Shown here piece after piece: positions 7,499 to 14,152 of a stretch of DNA of 32,957 bases (position 1 is the first letter of the stretch; each line of letters opens with the position of its first letter). This stretch comes from Gemmatimonadota bacterium. Its GTDB lineage: Bacteria > Gemmatimonadota > Gemmatimonadetes > Gemmatimonadales > GWC2-71-9. The translations under genes were made by a program, and so were the position numbers. The notes beneath the pieces were generated by a model that saw only the letters and a program-made list of their open reading frames with translations, searched no databases and had not been told where the DNA came from. The stretch lies in contig QHUJ01000046.1 of NCBI GenBank assembly GCA_003221895.1, forward strand, positions 1-32,957, in the 5' to 3' direction.

Positions 7499-7591
7499 GT
7501 CTAACGAATCGCGCTTAAGTTGCGGCGCGCTGAAGAAAAAGGTGTCATTCAATATTCTACGCGCGGCCCCAGCTTCAAGCGCTTGGTAGGC
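7499..7591 (-). repeat. attC site F (93 bp), degenerate R''
   Basis: On the minus strand R'' is GCCTACC (expected GCCTAAC), L'' CGCTTGAAGC, L' ACTTAAGCG and R' GTTAGAC. The centre ATTGAATGACACC is nearly the same as in site D. The stop codon of the Adhesin_E-like gene (TGA 7575-7577) lies in the L'' arm. Confidence 0.85.
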
Positions 7592-8009
7592 GCCGGCACA
7601 ACGCGCTCGTCGATTGCGCGCCAAGACTACCCTTAGAATACGCGCGCCACTTCGCGTCCGTGCTGTCCACCTGTACGGTGCTCGACGTCGCGCTGTCGCC
7701 CAGAAGGACCAGCGGTTTCCTCGAGTCGACAGCTTTCAGCACACGTTGACGTAGACCTCGACAGTCAACTTCAACCTGTTCCACACGGTACTCGGCTCCA
7801 AGCTCGGGCCCGTGCCGATCAAAGTCCCAACGCAACCAGACTATGAAGGAGCCATCCCTGCGTCCGACCGCGGCGGTGTCCAAATCGACCGTCTCGCCTT
7901 CAGTGGTAAGAAGCCGCACCCAGTGGCGAGATGGGGCGACCTGGCAGGGAGCCATCGATGGAGCAAGGATAGAAGTGAGCAGAACAACCAGGCTTACCTG
8001 AGTTTTCAT
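7575..8009 (-). CDS. Secreted Adhesin_E-like (surface-adhesin protein E family) protein
   Basis: The protein has 144 residues. Residues 1-23 are a signal peptide (SLVVLLTSILAPSMAPCQ). The remainder has the layout of the small Adhesin_E domain: a WVRLL start, TVDLDTAAVGRRDGSFIVWL (Asp then a Trp strand), a central DCRGLRQRVL Cys, then KWRAYSKGS and a final LCRRL Cys, so one disulfide is likely. Family assignment rests on the motif pattern only. It would act in the periplasm or at the surface. The start is ATG 8009, 40 bases inside the array edge. Its C-terminus and stop are encoded within attC F. It is the first (rightmost) cassette gene and so would be nearest to any cassette promoter. Confidence 0.65.
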   Translation of the reverse strand: MKTQVSLVVLLTSILAPSMAPCQVAPSRHWVRLLTTEGETVDLDTAAVGRRDGSFIVWLRWDFDRHGPELGAEYRVEQVEVDCRGLRQRVLKAVDSRKPLVLLGDSATSSTVQVDSTDAKWRAYSKGSLGAQSTSALCRRLPSA

Positions 8010-8043
8010 GTGCCACCCGAACGCAAAAAGGACCGTGCCGAGC

Positions 8044-8050
8044 GCCTAAC
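8044..8050 (-). other. Lone R box at the array edge (candidate attI/first cassette junction)
   Basis: The minus strand reads GTTAGGC here, matching GTTRRRY, with no partner L arms to its right. This is what the junction between attI and the first cassette looks like. The next 184 bp to ppdK have no attC and no integrase reading frame. Confidence 0.5.
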
Positions 8051-8161
8051 GGTAGTTCGACAGAACTGTTATCGCCATTTCGCCCATATTCCTCGCAGCC
8101 TAAGCTGAGAATCCCGTGCTCAATCAATGAAATAGGCCGGTCGGTCTAAACGCAATATCAC

Positions 8162-8184
8162 AGCGCGCGCTCGGGTCGCGCGCT
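8162..8184. repeat. 8-bp inverted repeat in the ppdK leader region
   Basis: AGCGCGCG and CGCGCGCT flank a 7-base loop. It lies between the array edge and ppdK, 51 bases before the ppdK start. No T-run follows on either strand, so a classical terminator is unlikely; it could be an operator or RNA hairpin. Confidence 0.35.
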
Positions 8185-8234
8185 AGATCGCGGTCCCCCT
8201 ATCGCCGGACCTTTTCGGGCTCCATAATCGCCGT

Positions 8235-10895
8235 ATGTCCGTCGAACGACACGTCTACTTCTTCGGCAACGGCCGCGCCGATGGTTCCGCTGCGATGCGG
8301 GACATCCTGGGAGGCAAGGGCGCCGGTCTCGCCGAGATGGCCAATCTGGGCCTGCCCGTCCCCCCGGGCTTCACGCTTTCCGCCAAGTTGTGCATCGCCT
8401 ACGTCGAACAGGGCACCTTCCCGCCGGCGCTGCGGGGCGAAGTCGATCGCCACCTGAAGCATCTCGAGCGCGTCACGGAGAAAGGCTTTGGCGATTCGCA
8501 GAACCCCCTGCTCGTGTCGGTGCGCTCAGGGGCTGCCGTGTCGATGCCGGGCATGATGGAAACGATTCTGAACCTCGGCCTGAACGACGAGACGGTCGAA
8601 GGCCTGATCGCCGGCTCCAAGAATGCGCGCTTTGCCTACGACTCCTATCGGCGCTTCGTCCAGATGTACGGGGACGTTGTGTTCGACCTCGGCAAGGAGC
8701 CCTTCGAGGAAGAGCTCGCGAAGGCGAAGGCGCGGCGCAAGGTCAAACGCGATATCGATCTGCCGGCCGACGATCTCCATGACCTGGTGCACGACTTCAA
8801 GACGATCGTCAAGAAAAAAACCGGCCACCCCTTCCCCGACGACCCCCAGCAGCAGCTCTGGGGCGCAATCGAGGCGGTGTTCAAGAGCTGGAATACGCGC
8901 CGCGCGAATGATTACCGCCAGGTGCACGGCATCCCCGACAGTCTGGGAACGGCCGTCAACATCGTCGCGATGGTCTACGGCAACATGGGCGACGACTGCG
9001 GCACCGGGGTCGCGTTCACGCGCGACTGCCGCACCGGTGAGAACCTGCTGAACGGCGACGTCCTGACCAACGCGCAGGGCGAAGACGTCGTCTCGGGCGC
9101 GCGCACGCCCGAGCCCATCGAGAAGATGAAGAAAGGGAAACTCGCGAAGATCTACCGCGAGCTCGACAGCCTGGCGACGAAGCTCGAGAAGCACTTCAAG
9201 GACGTGCAGGACGTCGAGTTCACGTTCGAGCACGGGCAGCTGTACATGCTGCAGACGCGGCGCGCGCAGCGGACCGGCATTGCCGCCGTGCGGGTGGCGG
9301 TCGAGATGGTGGACGAAGGGCTGATCACCGAGGACGAAGCCATCCAGCGCGTGCCGCCACAAGATCTCGATCAGCTCTTCCACCCCATGGTCGATCCCCG
9401 GACGAGCGTGACGGTGCTCGCCAAAGGGCTGCCGGCCTCCCCCGGTGCAGCCACCGGCGAAGTGGTGTTCGACGCCGACGACGCCGAGGCCCTGAAGAAA
9501 AAGGGTCATGACGTGATCCTGGTGCGGCCGGAGACCTCACCCGAGGACTTCCACGGCATCGTGGCAGCGCGCGCGATTCTCACCGCGCGCGGTGGCATGA
9601 CGAGTCACGCCGCGGTGGTGGCACGCGGTATGGGCAAGACGTGTGTCGTGGGCGCCAAGGAGCTGGACGTCGATCCGGCCGCCGGCAAGTTCCGGGTGAA
9701 CGGCCGGGTGGTGAAGCGGGGCCAGATCATCACCGTCGACGGCACCACGGGGCGGGTCATTCTCGGCGCGGCGAAGCTCGTCGCGCCGAAGGTCGGCAAG
9801 GAATTCGACCGGCTGATGGCCTGGGCCGATACCAAGCGCCGGCTGCGTGTGCGGGCGAACGCCGACATCCCCGCCGATGCGCGCCGCGCGCGCGAGTTCG
9901 GTGCCGAGGGCATCGGGTTGTGCCGGACGGAGCACATGTTCTTCGAGGGCGACCGGATCACGCTGATGCGGGAGATGATCGTCGCGTCGGACGAGGCGGG
10001 CCGCCGCAAGGCACTCGCGAAGCTGCTCCCGATTCAGCGCCGGGACTTCGAGGGGATCTTCGAAGTCATGGATGGGCTGCCCGTCACGATTCGCCTGCTC
10101 GATCCCCCGCTGCACGAATTCCTGCCGCACACGCGCGCGGAGATCGCGGCGCTCGCCAAGCATGCGAAGGTGCCGGCGGCGCAGCTCGAAAAGCTGATCG
10201 GGTCGTTGCGAGAGGCGAACCCGATGCTGGGGCACCGGGGCTGCCGGCTCGGCATCACGTACCCCGAAATCACCGAGATGCAGGCTCAGGCCATCTTCGA
10301 GGCCGCGGGGCATGTCGCGAGTCGCGGGAAGAAGGTGACGGTCGAGATCATGATCCCGCTCGTCGCCGACGTCCGCGAGCTCACGAATCAGACGGCTATC
10401 GTTCGCCGCGTCGCACAGGAGGTGTTCCACCGCGAGGGGCGCGCGGTGCCGTACCTGATCGGCACGATGATCGAGCTGCCGCGTGCCGCCGTGACGGCCG
10501 ACGAGATCGCCAAAGAGGCGGAGTTCTTCTCGTTCGGCACGAACGACCTCACGCAGACGACGTTCGGGCTATCGCGCGACGATGCGGGACGCTTCCTGCC
10601 GTTCTACGTGGAGCACGGGTTACTCCCGGACGATCCCTTCCAGGTGCTCGATCAGGGCGGCGTCGGCAAACTTATCGAGATGGCGGTGAAGCTTGGTCGG
10701 AAAACGCGGCACGAGCTGAAGATCGGGATCTGCGGCGAGCATGGTGGGGAGCCGAGCTCGGTGAGGTTCTGTCACCGGACGGGAATGAACTACGTCTCCT
10801 GCTCACCTTTCCGAGTGCCGATCGCCCGCCTCGCCGCGGCCCAGGCGGCCCTCGAGGAGGCGGGCGTCGTCAGTCGGACGAAGGCTACTGTTTAG
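8235..10895 (+). CDS. ppdK: Pyruvate, phosphate dikinase
   Basis: The 886-residue protein interconverts pyruvate, ATP and phosphate with PEP, AMP and diphosphate at the glycolysis/gluconeogenesis node in the cytosol. Domains in order: N-terminal ATP-grasp nucleotide-binding domain (LGGKGAGLAEM at 26-36), a central phosphohistidine domain with the catalytic His in GGMTSHAAVVARGMGKT (about residue 458), and a C-terminal TIM-barrel PEP/pyruvate domain with GIGLCRTEHMFF, FSFGTNDLTQTTFGLSRDD and GICGEHGGEPSSV followed by the catalytic Cys in MNYVSCSPFRVPIARLA. The length is normal (about 870-900). The start ATG matches the usual N-terminus; no clear Shine-Dalgarno sequence is seen. Its 3' end overlaps the convergent Yip1-family gene by 11 bases. 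It marks the start of core genes right of the cassette array. Confidence 0.97.
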   Translation: MSVERHVYFFGNGRADGSAAMRDILGGKGAGLAEMANLGLPVPPGFTLSAKLCIAYVEQGTFPPALRGEVDRHLKHLERVTEKGFGDSQNPLLVSVRSGAAVSMPGMMETILNLGLNDETVEGLIAGSKNARFAYDSYRRFVQMYGDVVFDLGKEPFEEELAKAKARRKVKRDIDLPADDLHDLVHDFKTIVKKKTGHPFPDDPQQQLWGAIEAVFKSWNTRRANDYRQVHGIPDSLGTAVNIVAMVYGNMGDDCGTGVAFTRDCRTGENLLNGDVLTNAQGEDVVSGARTPEPIEKMKKGKLAKIYRELDSLATKLEKHFKDVQDVEFTFEHGQLYMLQTRRAQRTGIAAVRVAVEMVDEGLITEDEAIQRVPPQDLDQLFHPMVDPRTSVTVLAKGLPASPGAATGEVVFDADDAEALKKKGHDVILVRPETSPEDFHGIVAARAILTARGGMTSHAAVVARGMGKTCVVGAKELDVDPAAGKFRVNGRVVKRGQIITVDGTTGRVILGAAKLVAPKVGKEFDRLMAWADTKRRLRVRANADIPADARRAREFGAEGIGLCRTEHMFFEGDRITLMREMIVASDEAGRRKALAKLLPIQRRDFEGIFEVMDGLPVTIRLLDPPLHEFLPHTRAEIAALAKHAKVPAAQLEKLIGSLREANPMLGHRGCRLGITYPEITEMQAQAIFEAAGHVASRGKKVTVEIMIPLVADVRELTNQTAIVRRVAQEVFHREGRAVPYLIGTMIELPRAAVTADEIAKEAEFFSFGTNDLTQTTFGLSRDDAGRFLPFYVEHGLLPDDPFQVLDQGGVGKLIEMAVKLGRKTRHELKIGICGEHGGEPSSVRFCHRTGMNYVSCSPFRVPIARLAAAQAALEEAGVVSRTKATV

Positions 10896-11619
10896 TCATC
10901 ATCGCGACGAACAGGAGCGGAACACAGATGATCAGCAAGCAGATCACGTAAGCGACCGCGGTTGCGCCGATCGCGGCGCCGCGTGACATCCGATGCGTAA
11001 CCGACACACCGGTTCCCGCCAGCCACACGCCCCACACCGAGAACGGATTGATTCCATTCAGAACACCGCCGAGATAGAGCCCCGCGCTCGGGACCAGCAG
11101 ATCGAGTCCTAACGGCGGGCGGACGTCCTCGAATCCCGTGATCCCCGCCTTGCCACGCACCGTCAACACCATGACTCCCACGAGCGCGAAGAGCACATAG
11201 GTGATGGTCGAATAGGCGAGGACGCTGAACAGGGTTTTGTAGCGAGCCTGCGTTCCAGTGATCGACACCGCGATCCACAAAACACCGGCGCCCGCGGCCA
11301 GCATCACCAGGACTACCACCGGTGTGAAAATGAGCCCGAGCGGTCCACCGCCGGCGCCGCGATTGCCCATCTTGGCCGCCTGCTCCGGGGTGAGCGTGCT
11401 CTTGAACGCGTCGAACGCCGCCTGCTGGTACGGGCGCGTCAGGATGGTGATGATAATGACCGCCACCGATAGCACGACCCACGGCGCCACGATGCGCGCC
11501 CGGTCGCTGACGCGTTTGAACACCCCGTCCGGATCATGGATGACGTTGAACACGTCCAGCATGTCGTTCAGGAAGCTGCCGGTTGCCGGTGTGGTCGATG
11601 GTTGTGCGGTGGTGCCCAT
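10885..11619 (-). CDS. Yip1-domain integral membrane protein
   Basis: The protein has 244 residues. A soluble N-terminus of about 45 residues (SFLNDMLDVFNVIHDPDGVF, then KRV) is followed by about five membrane segments, near 48-66, 108-128, 141-162, 184-200 and 222-240. The pattern of an N-terminal amphipathic region plus conserved small-residue helices, with NPFSVWGVWLAGTGVSVTHRMS before the last helix, is typical of bacterial Yip1/YIP1-family proteins. Their function in bacteria is unknown. The ATG at 11619 has GGAG about eight bases upstream. The gene is monocistronic and convergent with ppdK. Confidence 0.75.
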   Translation of the reverse strand: MGTTAQPSTTPATGSFLNDMLDVFNVIHDPDGVFKRVSDRARIVAPWVVLSVAVIIITILTRPYQQAAFDAFKSTLTPEQAAKMGNRGAGGGPLGLIFTPVVVLVMLAAGAGVLWIAVSITGTQARYKTLFSVLAYSTITYVLFALVGVMVLTVRGKAGITGFEDVRPPLGLDLLVPSAGLYLGGVLNGINPFSVWGVWLAGTGVSVTHRMSRGAAIGATAVAYVICLLIICVPLLFVAMMTKQ

Positions 11620-11680
11620 GAGGTCTCCCGGAGGGTGGGGATTCGGCGGGTAATCTACTCCTTACTCGTCATGATGCAGA

Positions 11681-11755
11681 CTGGGAAGCGAGCAGGGGGA
11701 ACGCAGCGCCGTTTCCTGCTTCGGAGTCCCCGTTGGGCCACCGGGGACTTCCCAG
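11681..11755 (+). other. Possible three-way-junction RNA structure upstream of the gene at 11804
   Basis: An outer stem CTGGGA/TCCCAG (11681-11686 with 11750-11755) encloses two arms: AGCAGG/CCTGCT (11691-11696 with 11715-11720, extended by AACG/CGTT) and AGTCCCCG/CGGGGACT (11725-11732 with 11742-11749). All pairs are exact. It lies in the divergent intergenic region, so it could be a leader RNA, a terminator or a protein-binding site. No known riboswitch family was recognised. Confidence 0.35.
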
Positions 11756-11803
11756 CGGCTGAACCGCGATGTAGGCTAGGAGGAACGGACCCAACGGACC
11801 CCC

Positions 11804-12664
11804 ATGTTCCCCTCTCTTGTTGTGACGGTCGGACTGCTGATGCAGGCGGTGGGCAATCCACAGCCCGTAGCGGCCACGCGAGCACCCCGCCCCGAACCGG
11901 TCCGCGTCTGGCGCACCGACTCTGTTGCGTACGTGCAGCTCGTGCAACCCGGTCACCTTGTGGTCCTGCAAGTCGATGCGATCGGTCGAATCGCGGTGCT
12001 GTTCCCTTCAGCTCCGTGGGACAGCACGGCGGTCTCGGCGGGCGCGCCCGTCGCCATCGACCTGGTACCGGAAGCCCAAGGGAATCCCGCAACGTTCCTG
12101 GCGCTCCGATCTCGTTGGCGCTTCGACTTTGAGACGCTGCTGTCGGGGATCGAGTGGAATTACGATGCGTTGCTGCTCCAGCCGACCGCGGGCGATCCGC
12201 TCGCGGCGCTATTCGACATCGCGGACCGCATCACGCACGGCCGTCCGTATGACTACGGCGTCGTGACCTACGCGCGGGATGGGAGCGTGTTGGCCCGCGG
12301 ACCGGTACAGACGCCCGATGTGTGCCTGGGCTGCGTGCGCCGCGCGGCTCCCGCTGCCGCTCCGGCTGCGGTGGCCACGAACTCGGCGGACTGTTCGAAT
12401 GCGTCGCTGACGAACGCGTTTTGTGGGGTCAACAGCGGCAGCGTATCGTTTACGACCGCGCCCTCCGGACCGCCGCAAGTGATTTACCAACCAGCGCCGG
12501 TCACATACACGTACTATCCGCTCTATCCCGGAGTGTTCTTCAGTCAGTCGCGGTCACGATTCGACCGGCCGATTCCGGAGATGCGTCCCGCCGTGCCGAG
12601 CGCGCTTTCGATCGCGCCGCGGGTGGTCGCTCCGTCGCCTGGAATGCTGGGCCGGCGTCCCTGA
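11804..12664 (+). CDS. Secreted protein with DUF4384-like domain
   Basis: The protein has 286 residues. A short signal peptide (MFPSLVVTVGLLMQAVG) is followed at about 35-105 by a segment with RVWRTDSVAYVQLVQPGHLV and then GRIAVLFPSAP. This recalls DUF4384-type domains, which sense or present envelope data and often precede Ser/Thr kinase or TPR partners. The middle carries CLGCVRR and an Ala/Pro linker with two further Cys. The C-terminal quarter is Pro/Tyr/Ser-rich and probably disordered. AGGAGG lies 20 bases before the ATG, which is far; no better start is in frame. A strong hairpin terminator follows 13 bases after the stop. Function unknown. Confidence 0.6.
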   Translation: MFPSLVVTVGLLMQAVGNPQPVAATRAPRPEPVRVWRTDSVAYVQLVQPGHLVVLQVDAIGRIAVLFPSAPWDSTAVSAGAPVAIDLVPEAQGNPATFLALRSRWRFDFETLLSGIEWNYDALLLQPTAGDPLAALFDIADRITHGRPYDYGVVTYARDGSVLARGPVQTPDVCLGCVRRAAPAAAPAAVATNSADCSNASLTNAFCGVNSGSVSFTTAPSGPPQVIYQPAPVTYTYYPLYPGVFFSQSRSRFDRPIPEMRPAVPSALSIAPRVVAPSPGMLGRRP

Positions 12665-12677
12665 GCGACAAACGAGA

Positions 12678-12723
12678 AACGCAAAACGGGACACGGTGCG
12701 TTTGCCGTGTCCCGTTTTGCGTT
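12678..12723. terminator. Strong hairpin terminator (19-bp perfect stem)
   Basis: The arms 12678-12696 and 12705-12723 are exactly complementary (AACGCAAAACGGGACACGG and its reverse complement) around an 8-base loop. It is A-rich at one foot and T-rich at the other, so it can serve both strands. On the plus strand it ends the gene at 11804-12664. On the minus strand it lies 5 bases after a duplicated tmRNA 3' end, where the ssrA terminator is expected. Confidence 0.85.
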
Positions 12724-12728
12724 ATGAG

Positions 12729-12770
12729 TGGAGGCGCGGGGAATTGAACCCCGGTCCGAGCATGACTCCG
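12729..12770. repeat. Distal att-like direct repeat (copy of ssrA 3' end)
   Basis: It is 42 bases identical to 14153-14194. It includes the T-arm and acceptor strand of tmRNA (GGTTCAATTCC and GCCTCCA on the minus strand). It is not a functional tRNA or tmRNA because the 5' part is missing. It contains the start codon of the BTAD gene. Confidence 0.85.
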
Positions 12771-13484
12771 CAGCTTCGTCTGCTGACGTTTGGCGGCGTG
12801 AACCTGCGCGTAGGTGATTCCACGATGACTGGGGCGGCGACCGGACGCCGTCGGCTGGCCCTCCTTGTGCTGCTTGCCGTCGCGCGTGATAGGGGGCTGA
12901 ACCGCGACAAAGTCCAAGCCTATCTCTGGCCCGAGAGCGACGCCGAGCAGGCGCGTCACGGGTTGAACCAGATGGTCTATTTCCAGCGACGCCGCCTAGA
13001 GAGCGGAGACGTGTTCATCGGCAAGAAAACGCTTCGTCTCAATCGGGCGGTAATCACTGCGGATGTATGGGATTTCGAAGACGCCCTCGACACGGGCGCC
13101 CACGAGGTGGCGGTAGGGTTATATGCCGGCCCGTTTCTCGATGGCTTCTTTGTGCGGGAGGCGCCCGGGTTCGAGCGGTGGGTTGACGAGCAGCGGAGGC
13201 GCTTTGCGGAACGATGTGCTCACGCTTTTGGCCAGCTCGCGGCGGCGGCTCCAACAAAGCACCAGGCGGCGGAGTGGTGGCGCCGCGCTGCCGAGCTGAA
13301 TCCCTATCACACGGACACCGTGCTGCGCCTGGCCAACGCGTGGGTGGCGATCGGCGATCGGGCGGCGGCGCTGCGGTGCGCCCAGCAGCATGCAGATCTG
13401 CTTCAGACCGAGCTCGGGCTTCCGCCGGATCCCAACGTGGTGAGAATGATCGAGCAGTTGCGGCAAGGCTGTGAGCTCGGTTGA
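12762..13484 (+). CDS. BTAD/SARP-type transcriptional regulator, short form
   Basis: The protein has 240 residues. Residues 3-95 resemble the winged-helix DNA-binding domain of SARP/BTAD regulators (LRLLTFGGVNLRV, GRRRLALLVLLAVARDRGLN, then YLWPESDAEQARHGLNQMVY). Residues about 98-240 form the bacterial transcriptional activator domain of TPR-like helices (FERWVDEQRRRFAERCAHAF, then the final TELGLPPDPNVVRMIEQL). Relatives are often longer, with kinase or TPR parts, so this is a minimal form. The ATG at 12762 lies inside the 42-bp att-like repeat; the upstream extension to 12696 runs through a terminator and a tmRNA fragment and is not credible. It is in the mini-island next to a lipoprotein on the other strand. 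Target unknown. Confidence 0.8.
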   Translation: MTPQLRLLTFGGVNLRVGDSTMTGAATGRRRLALLVLLAVARDRGLNRDKVQAYLWPESDAEQARHGLNQMVYFQRRRLESGDVFIGKKTLRLNRAVITADVWDFEDALDTGAHEVAVGLYAGPFLDGFFVREAPGFERWVDEQRRRFAERCAHAFGQLAAAAPTKHQAAEWWRRAAELNPYHTDTVLRLANAWVAIGDRAAALRCAQQHADLLQTELGLPPDPNVVRMIEQLRQGCELG

Positions 13485-13559
13485 CGAGTGCCCAGACGCG
13501 GGGCCCGCGGCGTCGCGCCGACGGGCCCGGTTGGAGAACGTGACATCAGGAACTTGGCA

Positions 13560-13943
13560 TCACCTTGGACAGCTGCCAATGCAATTCCTCACTCTGAAGG
13601 TCTCAACCCTCTGCTGACTGCCGGACGCCACCGTCAACGTCAACAACAGATCTCCGTCGGTGTCCTCGACGCGGAGCGACACCTTTTGCTCGGTAGCCGT
13701 CATGATGCTTTTGCCCGATTGGTTCGTTACGATCCAGTCGTATGTGTATGCACCGGATCCGCCGAAAGCGAATGCCGCCCAGCTGAAGAGGCCGTTGGCA
13801 TCGATCCGGGATGGACCGCTGATCTCAACCGAGAGAGACGGGTCCGAATGAGGTGGCGCGGCTGGCGGAACTGCGACTGGGGACTCGCAGCCGATCAGCA
13901 ACGCGGCGCATGTGGCGTAGGCGTGGAGCGGAAAGCGACGCAT
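13560..13943 (-). CDS. Lipoprotein with a PKD/Ig-like domain
   Basis: The protein has 127 residues. The N-terminus has a lipoprotein signal (HAYATCAALLIGC, lipidation at about Cys19) followed by a Pro/Ala linker. Residues about 36-118 have a PKD or Ig-like beta-sandwich pattern (SVEISGPSRIDANGLFSWAA, then YTYDWIV, then LLLTLTVASGSQQRVETFRV). Two Cys at the C-terminus (NCIGSC) may pair. The ATG at 13943 has AAGG six bases upstream. It is the second gene of the mini-island, convergent with the BTAD gene. A role in adhesion or recognition is only a guess. Confidence 0.62.
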   Translation of the reverse strand: MRRFPLHAYATCAALLIGCESPVAVPPAAPPHSDPSLSVEISGPSRIDANGLFSWAAFAFGGSGAYTYDWIVTNQSGKSIMTATEQKVSLRVEDTDGDLLLTLTVASGSQQRVETFRVRNCIGSCPR

Positions 13944-14064
13944 AGAACCTTCTTTGTGTTAAGGGACCGGTTTCTTCTGACTCGACTTGTTTCGCTCGAC
14001 TGGAAGACAGATTAAGAAGGGCCGGTCAGTGCGCGGTCACGCGAAAGTCAGCGAGGAGTCATCT

Positions 14065-14099
14065 GGGGGGGGTGGGGGGAGGGGGGGAAAGGCGAGGGG
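14065..14099 (+). other. G-tract cluster (G-quadruplex-capable)
   Basis: Runs of 8, 6, 7 and 4 G are separated by one to eight bases, just downstream of ssrA in its direction of transcription, where the RNA would be C-rich. The composition is unlike the surroundings. Confidence 0.6.
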
Positions 14100-14138
14100 A
14101 GAAAGGCTGGGGAAACCGTCCCCATTCCAATCTCCCCT
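14095..14138 (-). terminator. Possible present-day ssrA terminator
   Basis: A nested hairpin forms from AGGGGAGA (14095-14102) with TCTCCCCT (14131-14138) and an inner TGGGGA/TCCCCA pair (14108-14113 with 14119-14124). It lies 15 bases beyond the tmRNA 3' end. The following RNA is C-rich with only a short U run, so it is weaker than the hairpin at 12678-12723. Confidence 0.35.
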
Positions 14139-14152
14139 TTCCTATCGTTCAA

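Larger units (their letters stand above)
1..8050 (-). mobile_element. Integron gene-cassette array (no intact integrase in window)
   Basis: Six attC-like sites at 652-779, 3873-4002, 4833-4934, 5405-5495, 7000-7130 and 7499-7591 separate genes that are all on the minus strand. Read on that strand, each site begins with an R'' box like GCCTAAC and ends with an R' box like GTTAGGC. Inner L'' and L' arms (for example CGCTTGAAGC and GCTTAAGCG) pair except for one extrahelical base in L'', the signature that fixes attC orientation. Cassette genes start about 24-40 bases after a boundary and several stop inside the attC, as in known cassettes. The array runs off the left edge. No complete intI is visible, so it is either a CALIN-type cluster or part of a sedentary integron whose integrase has decayed. 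Confidence 0.88.
12729..14152. mobile_element. 1.4-kb mini-island inserted at the 3' end of ssrA
   Basis: The segment begins with a perfect 42-bp copy of the tmRNA 3' end (12729-12770) and ends where the same 42 bp recur as the real 3' end of ssrA (14153-14194). Such a duplication is the classic mark of site-specific integration into ssrA by a tyrosine-recombinase element. The island carries a BTAD regulator and a PKD-like lipoprotein but no integrase, so it is either a non-autonomous element or the remainder of a larger one. Confidence 0.7.

Noticed and set aside
652-7591. CRISPR array or insertion-sequence ends as explanation for the repeats
   Set aside because: The repeats are 91-131 bp, widely spaced by genes and internally palindromic with R/L boxes; no transposase or regular spacers are seen.
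8162-8184. GC palindrome as a further attC or attI
   Set aside because: It is a simple 8-bp hairpin without R or L boxes.
12696-12761. Upstream extension of the BTAD gene to 12696
   Set aside because: It would run through a 19-bp terminator hairpin and the tmRNA 3' fragment; the sequence RRGELNPGP is the usual false translation of such a T-arm/acceptor region.
12729-12770. A tRNA gene
   Set aside because: Only the T-arm and 3' acceptor strand are present; no anticodon arm or 5' half is found, so it is a copied tmRNA end.
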